From the NCBI GenBank assembly GCA_905250115.1, contig CAJNOI010000295.1, positions 1 through 64,000 of the forward strand: 64,000 nucleotides of DNA. Reading direction: 5' to 3'. The translations under genes were made by a program, and so were the position numbers. The stretch comes from Adineta steineri (Eukaryota > Rotifera > Eurotatoria > Adinetida > Adinetidae). Each line of letters opens with the position of its first letter. The first letter of the stretch is position 1. This document shows, one piece after another, positions 1 through 11,737 of the stretch. The notes under the pieces were generated by a model. The model saw only the letters and a program-made list of their open reading frames with translations, ran no database searches and was not told the DNA's origin.

Positions 1-25
1 GATCATACCATTAGACTACAGCGGG
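1..25 (-). tRNA. possible 5' part of a tRNA, cut by the window edge
   Basis: On the minus strand, bases 25 to 1 read like the start of a tRNA: a 7-nt acceptor strand (CCCGCTG), TA at positions 8-9, then a D-arm (GTCTAATGGTATGATC) resembling eukaryotic tRNA-Pro D-arms. Anticodon and T-arm lie outside the window, so the identity cannot be read. Two complete tRNAs follow within 2 kb, which fits a small tRNA cluster. Confidence 0.3.
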
Positions 26-881
26 ATGCTATTTCTCTATTTACTTATTTTACTTCTCAATATGTGACCGATTAACAAATTTCAGACTCACTTCGATAAG
101 AAATGCATTATGAAACGAACAATTCATTGAGAGATATTTATTTATCAGAACTATGAAAAATTCACCAATTTTAGTGAAACTTTTATTTGCATACACTTTA
201 GTATTCTTCAGATAATGATATAGTTGCAAATCAGCTATCAAATATTACAACTTATTCTACTGTATTTGATCTCTAGAGATGTTAGGAAAATCATTACTTG
301 AGTTTTGATATGGATCATGTCTAAACATATAAAATAGATAGAATATAGATTTCATTTCATTTATTAATATTGAGTTTAGAATAGACAGATTGTCATTGGG
401 AAAAATATAAAAATAAATTTTAAATGACAACAGTGGGATTCAGAACATAAATTAACTAATACACATCAAATGAATGAGTCATTCAAAAGAAAGAACGATC
501 ATGAAAGTCCATCCTATGTAAAATCTCTCATTTCTCACAATATGCTCCTGGAAAATATCATATTTGTACTGTATATACAATATTAAAACATGTTTTTCTG
601 TCTTATTTAGTTTATTGATTTAATGCTTCTAGACACTAAAGTAACAACTTATTGATATTCTAAGTTTATAGATAACAGTGAATTATGAAAGCAAAAATTC
701 ATTATATATTTGACAATTATGTGTTCAGCGCAAAATAGATCAGAGTGGGTGGGGTTGAGAATGCAGTCTCAATCTCACCCACACCATCAGAGTAACTTAC
801 AAATATATTTATGTTTCCATCATACTTTTTGTATATAAATTGGGAATAGAGGTGAATAACTATTGAAATTAGAATACTCAA
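26..881. other. intergenic, no gene seen
   Basis: AT-rich sequence without a supportable ORF. It carries one short GTGGGTG/CACCCAC hairpin at about 745-784, listed separately. Confidence 0.6.
745..784. repeat. GTGGGTG hairpin
   Basis: Short inverted repeat: GTGGGTG and TTGAGA on the left face TCTCAA and CACCCAC on the right across about 6 nt. First member of the dispersed TGTGGG-like hairpin group. Confidence 0.6.
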
Positions 882-952
882 GCCACTGTAGTACAATGGT
901 AGTATAACGGTTTGTCCAACCGAAGAACAGGGTTCAATTCCCTGCTGTGGCG
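882..952 (+). tRNA. tRNA-Asp (GTC)
   Basis: A complete cloverleaf can be drawn. The acceptor strands GCCACTG and CTGTGGC pair except for one T-T mismatch. The anticodon loop TTGTCCA gives anticodon GTC. The T-arm CAGGG-TTCAATT-CCCTG is perfect, and G952 is the discriminator. The outer anticodon-stem pair is A-A, so the stem has four good pairs. There is no intron. Confidence 0.8.
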
Positions 953-1306
953 AAATATTCTTTTTGTTTCATAATTACAAATCTATTTGCAAGACAATGA
1001 TGCATGAATGATTCATTTTATATGGTAATTGCGTAAGATTAGAGGAGAAAATGAAATAATTTCTTTTTGTATTTGTTTTTATATATACATTTATCTGTCG
1101 AGTTTTTTCAAGTGAAGAATATTCTAATTAGTAATTCGAAGTTCAAATAAAGATGAAAAAAAAATTAGAGCATGATCAGATCATGTTTATTATATCGATC
1201 ATCTGCTCATTGTGATTTATTGATATATTTCTACTCTACGTCGATGTGCAATACTCTTGTAAAATAAATTTATTTATTGAAACCATATTGATAACCAACT
1301 GACATA

Positions 1307-1491
1307 CTATTTATGTTCAGTTTCTTCCAGCATTTTCTCACGAGCATTGACATGTCTACCAACCTAGGTCGTCGAATTGAACCTTTTTTTATAACCACAT
1401 TGTTTGTATCGACTGTTACGGGCAGTTCCACCACCGAATTTAACACAAATTTTTAACGCATAAGAACGACTTCTTACAGCATGGGCTTCTC
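1307..1491 (-). pseudogene. unidentified exon-like stretch with an internal stop
   Basis: On the minus strand a plausible acceptor (TTTTTGACTTATAG) is followed by an open stretch rich in Lys, Arg and Cys, including GGGTARNSRYKQCGYKKRF. It then meets TAG, continues in the same frame for about 20 codons and stops at 1307. I do not recognise the protein. It could be a decayed terminal exon or chance coding potential. No further exons were found around it. Confidence 0.2.
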
Positions 1492-1935
1492 CTATAAGTC
1501 AAAAATATGACAATGAGCAGTTACGACTTTTTCTAAAGCACCTTTTCTTTGTGATTGATGCTAAGATGAGAGCAACGTTGAGTAAAATATAGATCACTGT
1601 TTGACGTACTATTATGTTTATCAAATATTAGTAATGATTTAACCTAAATCATGAACATCTCTTTCAAATATAGTATTTCGAGTAAATCATAATTGATTAT
1701 ATATTATTCTTGTAATGCCATTTCTATCAGAACATGGAATACATATTGACGCTTTTATCCTCAACAATATTGACTTCGTTCTGGAGTGTCTCGCGTGATA
1801 AATTGCCCTGTAAGTAATCTCTAACTACGATACTTCATTAAACCTAAAAACAATATCAACCGTTGAGAGTGTAGAGTGACGAGAATCATTGCATATGAAA
1901 AAAATAAAGAAGCAATGCTCGAATATCAAGAATAA

Positions 1936-2006
1936 GCATCTGTAGCTCAATGGTAGAGTACTCGATTTCCACTCGAGCGATTTGGGTTCGATCCCCAACA
2001 GATGCA
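1936..2006 (+). tRNA. tRNA-Gly (TCC)
   Basis: Perfect 7-bp acceptor stem GCATCTG/CAGATGC. The anticodon stem CTCGA/TCGAG encloses loop TTTCCAC with anticodon TCC. The T-arm is TTGGG-TTCGATC-CCCAA, and A2006 is the discriminator. There is no intron. Confidence 0.93.
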
Positions 2007-4250
2007 TTTACTTTTTATGACGACATTCGAAGATTACATCTATGGATGATGCAATGTATTAGTCATTTCATGATATGTTTCATACATTGAAAATATGATG
2101 CAATATACAATCAGAGAACAGGATAGTGTTGTAATCATGCGAAAGTCATAGACGGGCCGTACCGAGACATCTAAAGCAGAAGAGAACGAGGGGCGTAATA
2201 AGAGATGTCGAATCCAAAAACAAATTGTAATGACCGACTATTTCTTTAAGCTTTTTAAAAAAATTTTCTTAGAATCTTTACGACTTTTTCAAAAAAATTT
2301 ACAGGCGGTTTTTCAAATTTTTCGATATAGCCTGAAGATTTTAAGAAGTTCGCTGAAAGTTTTTGAGGCTTTTTTGAAAACTTTTGAAAGTTTTTCGAAA
2401 TTTTCTGAATTTGGGTAGGTGTGTGTGGGCGCGGCTGTAGGTATTATATTTATTTGTATTTAACACCCACACCCACCCTCTGAAATGAATGTTCACCGTT
2501 CTTCATAAACTTTTCTTGTATAATTTGACTCTATTATTATGACTTCTGATGGATATATATTTTCATAATCGCTGTAAAATCGTATTAATCAAGACTGTAG
2601 CATACAAACCGTTTTATCGCTTATATTCATCGCTTCCTTCCGTCCTACACTCTACCAACATTTTTTTATTATAAGTATAACTCAACTGATATATTATTAT
2701 TCGTGAATTCTTACGAAGAACATTCTATTTATCATCTGTATTCTTCATTTTCAATATTATTTGTATTTAACTCTTCTTCAATATTCATGTACTTGTTCGA
2801 GAATATTTTCCTTGTTGTATTACATTTTGCCTGTTAAATAATAAATAATTTATTCTTTTCTGTCTTACGGCAGCTTAGTTATTCCATATTCAATCATTGT
2901 ATTACACGTGATTCTCTTTTCAACAGCAAATTATTGTCTGTTCTTATATCTAGCTATAATAACGCTAGACATCAAACACAGCTAATTATGAAGACAGACA
3001 GAACGCAAGAGAGAGAGATTTTTTCTTTTTTTTCTGCTTGTGGAAAACGCAAGAAAATGTCGGGATCGAACGGGTTAACAGAAATAGATAAAAGAGAGAA
3101 TTAGTTATGAAAAAAAGAAGAAATACGGTGAGAAAAGAAAAAAAAATCTTCAGTTACAATTCGCAGGGTACTGTTTTTTGATACTTATACTTGTTATTGT
3201 GATATCAATGAGATTCATTGATTACTATGCGTGTAAGATGTCAATCATGAGGATGTGAAAGAAACACAATTATCACATCCTCATGAAATGCTATCCAAGC
3301 TTCCAAATTTGTATAGCAAAAAAGAAAACAAAAGTGTGTAATAACATTCTAGACAACTCAAGAATGAAAGTGATTAATATTCAGTTTTTTTTTAATAATC
3401 ATTACAAATAGATATCCAATAATACCATAAGAAATATTGAATTGAAAATTGTTTAATGAATGAATATTTGTCAGAATAATTATTGTGGAAAAACAATTCT
3501 AAAGGTATGGATGCGAATACGAAGGTATTGATGTGGAGCGTGATTGTATACGTTCTACAAGCTGACACTCATGTCCCCATTCACATCTATCCTCAATCTA
3601 GAGAATATGTAAGCAGGAGGAGCACTCGAAAGAAAAAAGAAAGAGAACAAACAAAAATGAATCTTTATGCAAAAAAAACAGGAAAACAAACGTCGGCGCG
3701 ATCTTTCATACTTGTAAAACGGCTAACTCATCGACGATGCTATTCTTTTTGTGATTTTATCACAGCAGATGTTAATTATACAACAAAATTGAAGATAAAA
3801 TATATTACTACAAAATTTCGTCACAATATAATAGAATACAATGATTCATCGGTCATAAATGACTAAGTCAATATTTTTTTATAGTTGAGAAAATCCATCA
3901 TCATTTTGACAAGTAAGAATACTAATATACACATCAGTTTTCACACGTTTTCTTTCTTCTTTTCTTCGTTTGGTTGGGAGAAAAGACTAGTACAACCATT
4001 TCTTTCATTCGCAATATGTAGTTTCTTTTTTTCTTCAACATACTACTTATTTACAATTATGAAGCACATTTAATTCATTTAGATAATAAATACAAAAAAC
4101 AAAACTGAACCTTTTTAATATACATTTTACTATTAAAGTCTATGTGAGCATTTTTACGATAACTCTAGATAAAACATGGATAAAGAACTGATTCCTGAAG
4201 AAGTAATCATATAATCTGTTTTATTCTTTTATATTTATAGTTCCGTTAAA
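2007..4250. other. intergenic, no convincing gene
   Basis: AT-rich. Holds a T-run-rich patch near 2230-2420, a GTGGG hairpin at 2414-2480 and purine-rich tracts near 3000-3150. A 127-codon open frame at 3483-3866 has no recognisable domain and normal AT-rich spacer composition, so it is not called. A possible 3' splice site (TTTATATTTATAG) just before 4240 may end a 5' UTR intron of the next gene. Confidence 0.5.
2414..2480. repeat. GTGTGGG hairpin
   Basis: Left arm GGGTAGGTGTGTGTGGG and right arm AACACCCACACCCACCC lie about 25-30 nt apart. Member of the dispersed telomere-like hairpin group. Confidence 0.65.
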
Positions 4251-5939
4251 ATGATGTGTTCAACAGTTATATTCAGAATGCATCCTTTATCGTCCATGGC
4301 TACAAAATTATTTACTTTTTTTTCGATCATTGCTCCGGTAACATTCGGTTTACAAGCTACCGATTTTTACGTCCATGACTTACCTCTTTTACCAAAAGAA
4401 GCTTCGTCTATTCGTATGCATGCTGGACTTCTACCTGTCGATCCACAACACAATGGATCTTTGTTCTTTTGGCATTTCGAGAAAAAATATGCTAGTGACA
4501 AATTAAGAACAGTCATATGGCTTAATGGCGGTCCTGGTTGTAGTAGTTCGATTGGAGCTTTGATGGAAATTGGTCCTTTTCGATTTCAAGATCAAAATAC
4601 AATGATCGAAAATGATGGATCATGGCATTTGTACACTAATCTTCTGTTTGTAGATCAGCCTGTTGGTACTGGATTTTCTACTATTGATACCGACTCATTT
4701 ATTCATGAACTCGATGAGATGGCTAATCAGTTTCTTAGCTTTCTTGATCAATATATCAAAGTTTTTCCAGAATTACTTGAAAATGATATTTACTTAGCTG
4801 GCGAATCTTTTGCTGGTCAGTATATTCCATATATAGCGAAAGCGATTCTTGAACAACGATCAGCATTGAAACTACGTGGTCTTTTGATTGGAAATGGTTT
4901 AATTGATCCTGTTACCATATATAAATCATATTTACCATTTGCAGTAGCAAATAATTTAGTTGTTATGAACTCTAACCTCTATGATCGTATTAATATTGAA
5001 GTCAAACAATGTGAGCAGGCACTTTCCAAGCAGGTGCATATTTTGGAGGAAGCTTGTTATCCTATCCTGCAAGAGATAGTGGAGAACGGTGCAATGAATA
5101 ATCACCACAAAAAAAACCAAGAAGGTAGATGTTTCAATATGTACGACATCAGGCTAGATGATACGATTCCAGAGTGTGGGAGAAATTGGCCACCAGAGTT
5201 AAAGTATGCTACATCTTACTTGCGTCGACAAGATGTTATGTCGAGCATACACATTAATGATAAGAAAGTGATATGGACACAATGCTCGTCTTCTGTTCAG
5301 AATACGTTTACAGCTTATCATTCTAAACCATCGATCATATTGTTGCCTGATTTACTTCAGCAAATTCCAATTATTCTATACAGTGGTGAATATGACTTGC
5401 TTTGTAATCATTGGGCAATCGAAGCAATGATAGATGGTATGATATGGAACAATGGAACCGGTTTTGATTTTGGTAATGGAACATTATCTCTAAAAGATCC
5501 GTGGATTGTTGATGGTGAATCTGCTGGTCTCATTCGAAGTGCACGTAATTTAACTTACATGCTTTTCTATGGTGCCAGTCACATGGTACCCTATGACTAT
5601 CCTCGTCGATCACGTTATATGCTGCATAAATTCATCCAATTGGATCTAATCTTATTTCCTGATACAACAACAAGAAAAAACATAGAAGTGTCTACTCGAT
5701 TAACACGTTACGTCGCTATTATTATATTGATTGTTATCATTGTTATTCTAGTACTGATCGGTCTTATTTGGTGTTTTGTACTTAAACGACATCCGACTAG
5801 ACTACCGACACCACTCAATATTATACGTGAACTTCGACCAAAAACTAGTAATGTTGAGCAGCCAAAATCGATGGCGTGTTTACTTTTAAACGACTCCAAT
5901 ACAAATTTGCATGTCGCTGATAGTGAAACTTTTGTATGA
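4251..5939 (+). CDS. Kex1-like serine carboxypeptidase, membrane-anchored
   Basis: Peptidase family S10, predicted to trim C-terminal basic residues from secretory-pathway peptides as fungal Kex1 does. 562 residues in one exon. All S10 signatures are present: WLNGGPGCSS (about 90-99), nucleophile Ser186 in GESFAGQY, Asp382 in SGEYDLLCN and His444 in GASHMVPYDYP. The stretches LLFVDQPVGTGFS and LIGNGLIDP also match the family. One hydrophobic segment at about 487-510 follows the catalytic domain and leaves a short basic cytosolic tail, the Kex1 layout of a Golgi membrane enzyme. Metazoan S10 enzymes (cathepsin A, CPVL, SCPEP1) lack this tail anchor. The first ATG is taken, but Met16 starts a better signal peptide and may be the true start. 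Absence of introns and Kex1-type motifs suggest transfer from a fungus; that is inference. Confidence 0.9.
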   Translation: MMCSTVIFRMHPLSSMATKLFTFFSIIAPVTFGLQATDFYVHDLPLLPKEASSIRMHAGLLPVDPQHNGSLFFWHFEKKYASDKLRTVIWLNGGPGCSSSIGALMEIGPFRFQDQNTMIENDGSWHLYTNLLFVDQPVGTGFSTIDTDSFIHELDEMANQFLSFLDQYIKVFPELLENDIYLAGESFAGQYIPYIAKAILEQRSALKLRGLLIGNGLIDPVTIYKSYLPFAVANNLVVMNSNLYDRINIEVKQCEQALSKQVHILEEACYPILQEIVENGAMNNHHKKNQEGRCFNMYDIRLDDTIPECGRNWPPELKYATSYLRRQDVMSSIHINDKKVIWTQCSSSVQNTFTAYHSKPSIILLPDLLQQIPIILYSGEYDLLCNHWAIEAMIDGMIWNNGTGFDFGNGTLSLKDPWIVDGESAGLIRSARNLTYMLFYGASHMVPYDYPRRSRYMLHKFIQLDLILFPDTTTRKNIEVSTRLTRYVAIIILIVIIVILVLIGLIWCFVLKRHPTRLPTPLNIIRELRPKTSNVEQPKSMACLLLNDSNTNLHVADSETFV

Positions 5940-6103
5940 TACGAGCGCACGTGTTGGTGTCAAATTCAATATCCAAATCCAAACTTACTGGAAAAGAATT
6001 TGATATCATGTGAGAGATGGATTGTGTAAAGAGAAACCTTTGTATAGTTGCAAATATTTTATTTAAGAAAAAACTTATTGAAATAAAGATAAATAACAGT
6101 ATT

Positions 6104-6207
6104 GATGAGTGTGGGTGTGGGTGTGGGTGTGGGTGTGGGTGTGGGTGTGGGTGTGACTTAAGAACAACACCCACATCCACATCCTTACTCACCAACACCC
6201 ACACCTG
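6104..6207. repeat. hairpin with seven telomere-type GTGTGG units
   Basis: 6109-6150 is seven exact tandem copies of GTGTGG (a rotation of TGTGGG) plus a partial unit. The opposing arm at about 6166-6207 carries CACCCACATCCACATCC and CACCCACACC. It lies about 170 bp after the carboxypeptidase stop, probably in or near the 3' UTR. Confidence 0.85.
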
Positions 6208-6241
6208 CTCTCTATATTGGAGAACAAAAGAGAAAATATAA

Positions 6242-7604
6242 ACGTCATCATAGAAGTATAGAAACTTTGATTTGGCATTTTGGAATTACTTTGTCTTCAT
6301 AATAAACTACTTAATAATCAAGTTTTACACCGATCAATTGTAGCCTATTACTATGATTTGATTTTATTAACTCTGCGAAAAAATAATTTACTCGATTATT
6401 AATATTTTATCGTGGCAATTAGTTTTTTTTACTGACAAACTTTAAATTTACTTAGCGTCTAATTATTTCACTTAGATTTAAATTATTTACTGAGGAAATA
6501 TAAATTTTACTTTGCAAATAAAGTGTTGCCTTAAAGAACTATCAGGCATGTTCTTCCGCATGGACTCGAGAAACAATATGATATTTCTTGAAAATAAAAG
6601 AGAGTCATCCTTCTAAACTCAATAGATAAAAAAAGTCTTAGTTACAACGACAATAATGTGGCTGTGAGATGGCATATATATATCAAAAGCGAAATATTAA
6701 CAAATTAGCGATGATGCCTGTTTAAGACAATGATTATAAAAACACACTTGATAATCCTATTTGAATAGTATATAGAGCTCAAACAGTAGAACATCATTGA
6801 TATCATATATACCTATTATAACTGGTAAAAATTCTTGATTTTCTGCTGTCTTTTGGGATATTAAATCGAATTGATTGATGTTATAATTATAAAAACGATA
6901 AAGCTTAAGAGAGAGAAAACAAGGATAATTTAGCAATTTTCGAGAATCTCTTCAAGTTCGCTCAGAAATATTTTTCTGATGTTGTGTATAAAGATTTGAA
7001 AATTGAATCTATTAATAGTTTTGTCTGTGTTTTTATCTTTGATGTGGCAAGATTGAAACAAGTTTGATCAACGGTAGAAAAAAGATTATTATTGGTTGCA
7101 CTTCGAAATATTCTTTTAAAATTTATTATTCAACAGATTTATTACATTGTAAAATGTTTTTTTTTTACATCTATTATAACTGTAAGATAGCGTTTTATGA
7201 GTTATAAATTAAAGTGAAAATATTTGCTGTAAGTTATAAACAGGCCTTATCGTAATTTCAATAAAAAATATGATAAATCTTTTTTTTCTCTCATGGACAA
7301 ATATCGATTCATTTTTATTGTCCATACTTGAAGTAATCTTGAGCTATAAGTTTCAGTTATTTTCGAATCAGAATCAGTGAATTCGTGTTGTTTAATACAA
7401 GAATATTAGGTAAGTTTCGATTTGAAATATCTAATAATTGTCAGATAGTTAAAAAATTTGGATTACTTAACATCAGATCATCGGATAGTTATCGTTACTA
7501 GCAGTATCTTCTATTAGTTGATTAATGAAAAGTTTTTATCGATGCTACTGGTATAGCATTATTTTATGTCTTTTTAGTATCGCACATACGGTTTAGTTTG
7601 TACG
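6242..7604. other. intergenic, no gene seen
   Basis: AT-rich spacer between the carboxypeptidase and the aspartic protease, with no ORF or repeat worth calling. Confidence 0.6.
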
Positions 7605-10600
7605 ATGAATTCTGTCTACTCACTTACATCATCACATGATGAACCCGACGTGAACAACTTAGAATTACAAGATATGAGAATTGGCGATGAAAACAGTTCA
7701 ACAATATCTAAAATGAAATATGAACAAGATCAGTTATCTCAACAGTAAGTATTTCTTAAATGATAAATGACAGCGGATGTCTTTGACTTCATTGAATTCA
7801 CAGACGGCGTCGGAAACATGCTTTCCTTTCAACAAGAGTTATACGTATATGTCTTATTGTGTTATTGGCTTTCGTTGTCTGCGGCAGCATCATCGGATAC
7901 AGTGTTTATCACATATCAGAAAACCATGATACGTATGCCGTCGAAGACCAAAGTAATTGAATATTTGATTTAGAAATACTAGTGTGAATAACTTGCTTTA
8001 TCTACCCATTCAACTCTGATGAAAAACATTCTCTTGTGTCATAGAATAACATTATTAGATACTGTATGATAATCATATGATGTTTTTTTTCTCGTTAGAT
8101 GAAGACAACGATGACAATCAGAATGAGCAACTTCCTCAATTGCGATCGTACTCGAACTATGAAGTGAGTATTTTTTTCTGTTATAATATAATTATATGTT
8201 CATACTTGATTAGATAGAAACGAAATCCATCTAAAGTTATCGGTCATATAGATCTTTACTTTCGTAGATCAATTGGTGGTGGTAGTCGTCGATCACTTCA
8301 ACGAATTAGTTTTCCTGTGGCTCGCTACAATCACCGACAATTGCGTATATTTTTCAAAACTTATTGATTTCTTAGTTTTTTTCATTATATTTTCTTTTAC
8401 AGCATTAAGAGATTCATTCATTAGTTTTATGCCATGGACTTCAATTTTTGCTGACCGACGTAGCCGACATACATTTATCTATTCGAAAAGTAGTGGTAAG
8501 TGCTTATATGTAATAATATTGTTGATAATAGCTATATGTTTATAGTATATGTATTTCCTCCATTGATCAACAGATATGGAAAACGTTTTTCGATCGCTGA
8601 ACTAATTGCAGCTGGTCATGTTAGTTTTTATAGTAATGGCAAGCGACCAAGTGAAAATATTGATATAATTTCGATTTATCAAACATCTCCTTGTTAGTTT
8701 TCTATTTAGGAAATATTTCTTTAATAATCTTTTTATTTTTTGATAGTGAGTGGCTCGCGAATACCAAAAATTAATCCACGTACAGGTGAATTTACAGGTG
8801 GTATGCACACAAATTATGGTTCGTTTTCGTCGTCTAAATATGAAGAGAAAGAGGTCAACATCGCTCATAATTCTGAATCAGAAGAAGACAAAGACGAAGA
8901 AGAAGAAAAAGAAAAAGAAGAAAATACTAAACATTATTCTTCTATGGATTCATACAATAGTGATGAACGACCACAGGCACCATCACGCTCACGATCACGA
9001 CCTCGATATCGACGTCCATCACGACGTACAGGTAATGTAAATGAATCAAGTTAAGCACACACGACGCTATTCAAACAATAGGTTCGAAATGGCTCTAAAA
9101 AAATAACTTTAATAATACAATCGCATCTATTAGTACCTCTAACTTTTATAAGACCATCAGATGGCTTCCTTAGCAAAACCTTCTCTTTAATTTATAGTCC
9201 ATTCGACGCGATCTACAAATACTAAGACACGATCTACAAGTACTACAACGCGATCTACAAGTACTACGACGCGGTCCACAAGAATTACAAAACGTTCTTC
9301 AACAGCGACAACGACGATGAATAATTGGTAAGACATGTCAATAACTGAAAAGAGAATATTTATTATCATAATTTTAACTTTTAAATTAAATAGTATTGGC
9401 CTACCTGATATTAGTGTAAATTCTCACAATGATAAATTAAAACGGTATTTCTTTACAAACATTCATTAACAATTGAAATCATTTTAATTATATTTACCTT
9501 CTTTTTTCAAAGTATCTCAATGCATAAGAGAAAACATCGATGTAATAAGAACGTTAATTCAGATGAGTGTCACCATTGGCATAGTTCAATAATCCAACGA
9601 GCTCTAAGAAAACATTCAGTGACACGGAAGACAGCAAATCTTACGCTAATTGATGTCTTATTCGGGGTGAGTATCTCAGTTTTTTGAATGATATTTATTG
9701 AGTAATTCTTTATTGTTCTATACATAGTCGTATTGGGTGGCCTTAATAACTGTAGGTACTCCTGGGCAACCATTCTATGTTCTTCCTGATACAGGATCAT
9801 CTGATTTTTGGGTACCAGGCGTAACATGCGGAAATTTATGTGGTATTGTGAAGAGAATTTTTTTTGTCAATTAAATATTAACATTTTATTTTTGATTTTA
9901 GGAGGCACTCATGTATTTAATCCTAATGCATCATCAACATATGTACCATGGGATAAAGACTTCTTTCTTTTCTATGTCAATGGAGCTTCTATTAATGGAA
10001 CGTTTGCAAATGATACAGTTGATGTATGTATAAGTTATTTATTCTATCAAAACAATAACCAGAATCATATTCTTTTTTTTTATTCGATATTCTTTTCAGA
10101 TTGGTGGTATATCTATTTCTCATCAACCTTTTGCCATTGTTAATTCAGCTATTGGTGTCGCAGGAGTGGAATTCGACGGAATATTAGGTATGGCTTTTCC
10201 AGCAGCTGCAGTAGGCGGTGAAAATCCAGTTATATATTCAATGTATCTGGCTGGTAAATTAAAACTTCCTATATTTACCTTTTGGTTTGAACCGTATGTA
10301 TATATTTGCAAATGTTTAAAAGTTTTCATTAAAATATTGTTTTTTCTGCATTCGCTAGAGTACCAACTGGTTCCGATACAGGCGAGTTAATCTTAGGTAG
10401 TTACGATACAACGAAATTCGTCGGTTGTTTTACATATGTGCCAGTTAATATACAGCGACACTGGCAATTTATTGCCGACAGTATTAGCTTGTCAGTTGGA
10501 TCAAATACAACTACCATTGCCACATCATTTCGTGCCGCTTTTGATACTGGCTATTCGATAGCCTTTGTAGGTCCTGTAGTTTATGTGAATACCATTTATG

Positions 10601-11060
10601 AAATGTTAGAAGCAGTATTTGATCCAACCTTTGGATTGGTAAGTGTAAATTAGTAACTTTAGAGATTCTATTTTACGTTTTTGACAGCAGACTTTTTTAA
10701 ATTTAATTATTATATCGAGGATTTTTCAATTTCTTTTTATTTTAGTATGCTATTGATTGTCATACAAAACCACTATCAACATTTCCAAATATCTCATTAA
10801 CAATTAGTGGCGTTCCATTCGTACTAACACCACCAATGTACACGTTAATTTTTGGTAATTCTTCTTCCTACATGTGTTATGTTTTAATACAAGCAATTGA
10901 TGTTCCTGATGACGATACTGATATTTGGATTTTTGGTACTTTCTTTATGAATCGTTTTTATACTATATTTGATATGCAAAAGAATCGTATTGGAATAGCT
11001 CGTTCGTCACTATATTCAGTTATTCAGACAGAGCCCATTACATTACCTACCAACCAATAA
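7605..11060 (+). CDS. pepsin-family (A1) aspartic protease with N-terminal membrane anchor
   Basis: Fifteen exons join in one frame to 788 residues: 7605-7744, 7804-7952, 8099-8163, 8218-8344, 8403-8495, 8546-8692, 8747-9031, 9198-9327, 9394-9444, 9513-9666, 9728-9842, 9902-10023, 10100-10293, 10359-10638 and 10746-11060. All introns are GT-AG. After a 46-residue tail and an RRRK stop-transfer comes a hydrophobic segment (about 60-80), predicting a type II membrane protein. Then follow an unrecognised region (about 120-245), an acidic then Arg/Ser-rich stretch, and a Thr/Ser/Arg repeat linker (about 335-380). The protease starts near 448: VGTPGQPF, catalytic Asp468 in DTGSSDFWVPG, FDGILGMAFP, second Asp653 in FDTGYS, and the family ending IWIFGTFFMNRFYTIFD. 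Second-motif Tyr where Thr or Ser is usual is odd. Two genes read as one is possible, but every junction keeps frame. Confidence 0.85.
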
Positions 11061-11737
11061 CATAAGTATTGCATGTGGACTAATAATGAATATCATCATT
11101 TTTTAATTCTTCTTATTAATATATCATAAGTTCTATTTTATCTTTATTTTGCTTATCAACAATAAATAATAAAATTATTAATCTAAAATAAATAATTTTT
11201 TGTCATGAGTATGGGTTGGAGTGCTAGGTGAATACAGGATTCACACCCGGACCGACACTATTGAGCTCAAAAATTTGCGCAACAATGTAATGAACCGATT
11301 CTCTATAGTTTATTAGCAGATGGTTCGCAACAAGGTTCATAAATCTTGTTCTTAATTACTTGAGTTATTTATCAAAAAAGAATTCGACAACAAATTGTTC
11401 ATTTACGATGCCATCGTAAAACGATTTTTCAATTATAAATTATTTCATCATTCTATATGGCATTTTGGTTTCCTGTTATAATTACAATATTTATTCAAAC
11501 GACATTATTACCCTCAAAAGATTAGAAAGGAACATTGTTGCTGTGATTTATCATCGTAAAAAAGTTGATTAAACAACAACGATAGATAAATCATATTTTA
11601 TTTTGAATAAATGCGATTTAATCAACAATTAATTTCTAAGGAACACAATGAAATAGTATACATTCTACAACTATTGACTAATAATTAGATATACATGCAT
11701 CAATTAATTGTATTTGAACATTTGTTAATAACAACCA
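11061..11737. other. intergenic, no gene seen
   Basis: Convergent spacer between the protease and the minus-strand homeobox gene. AATAAATAATAAAAT near 11160-11180 could serve as the protease polyadenylation signal. Confidence 0.5.

Noticed and set aside
1825..2007. 60-codon open frame on the minus strand
   Set aside because: It lies across tRNA-Gly and is a by-product of the tRNA sequence.
3483..3866. 127-codon open frame on the plus strand
   Set aside because: No domain, signal peptide or compositional difference from the surrounding spacer.
6109..6155. CRISPR-like array
   Set aside because: Direct hexamer tandem without spacers in a eukaryotic genome; it is a simple repeat.
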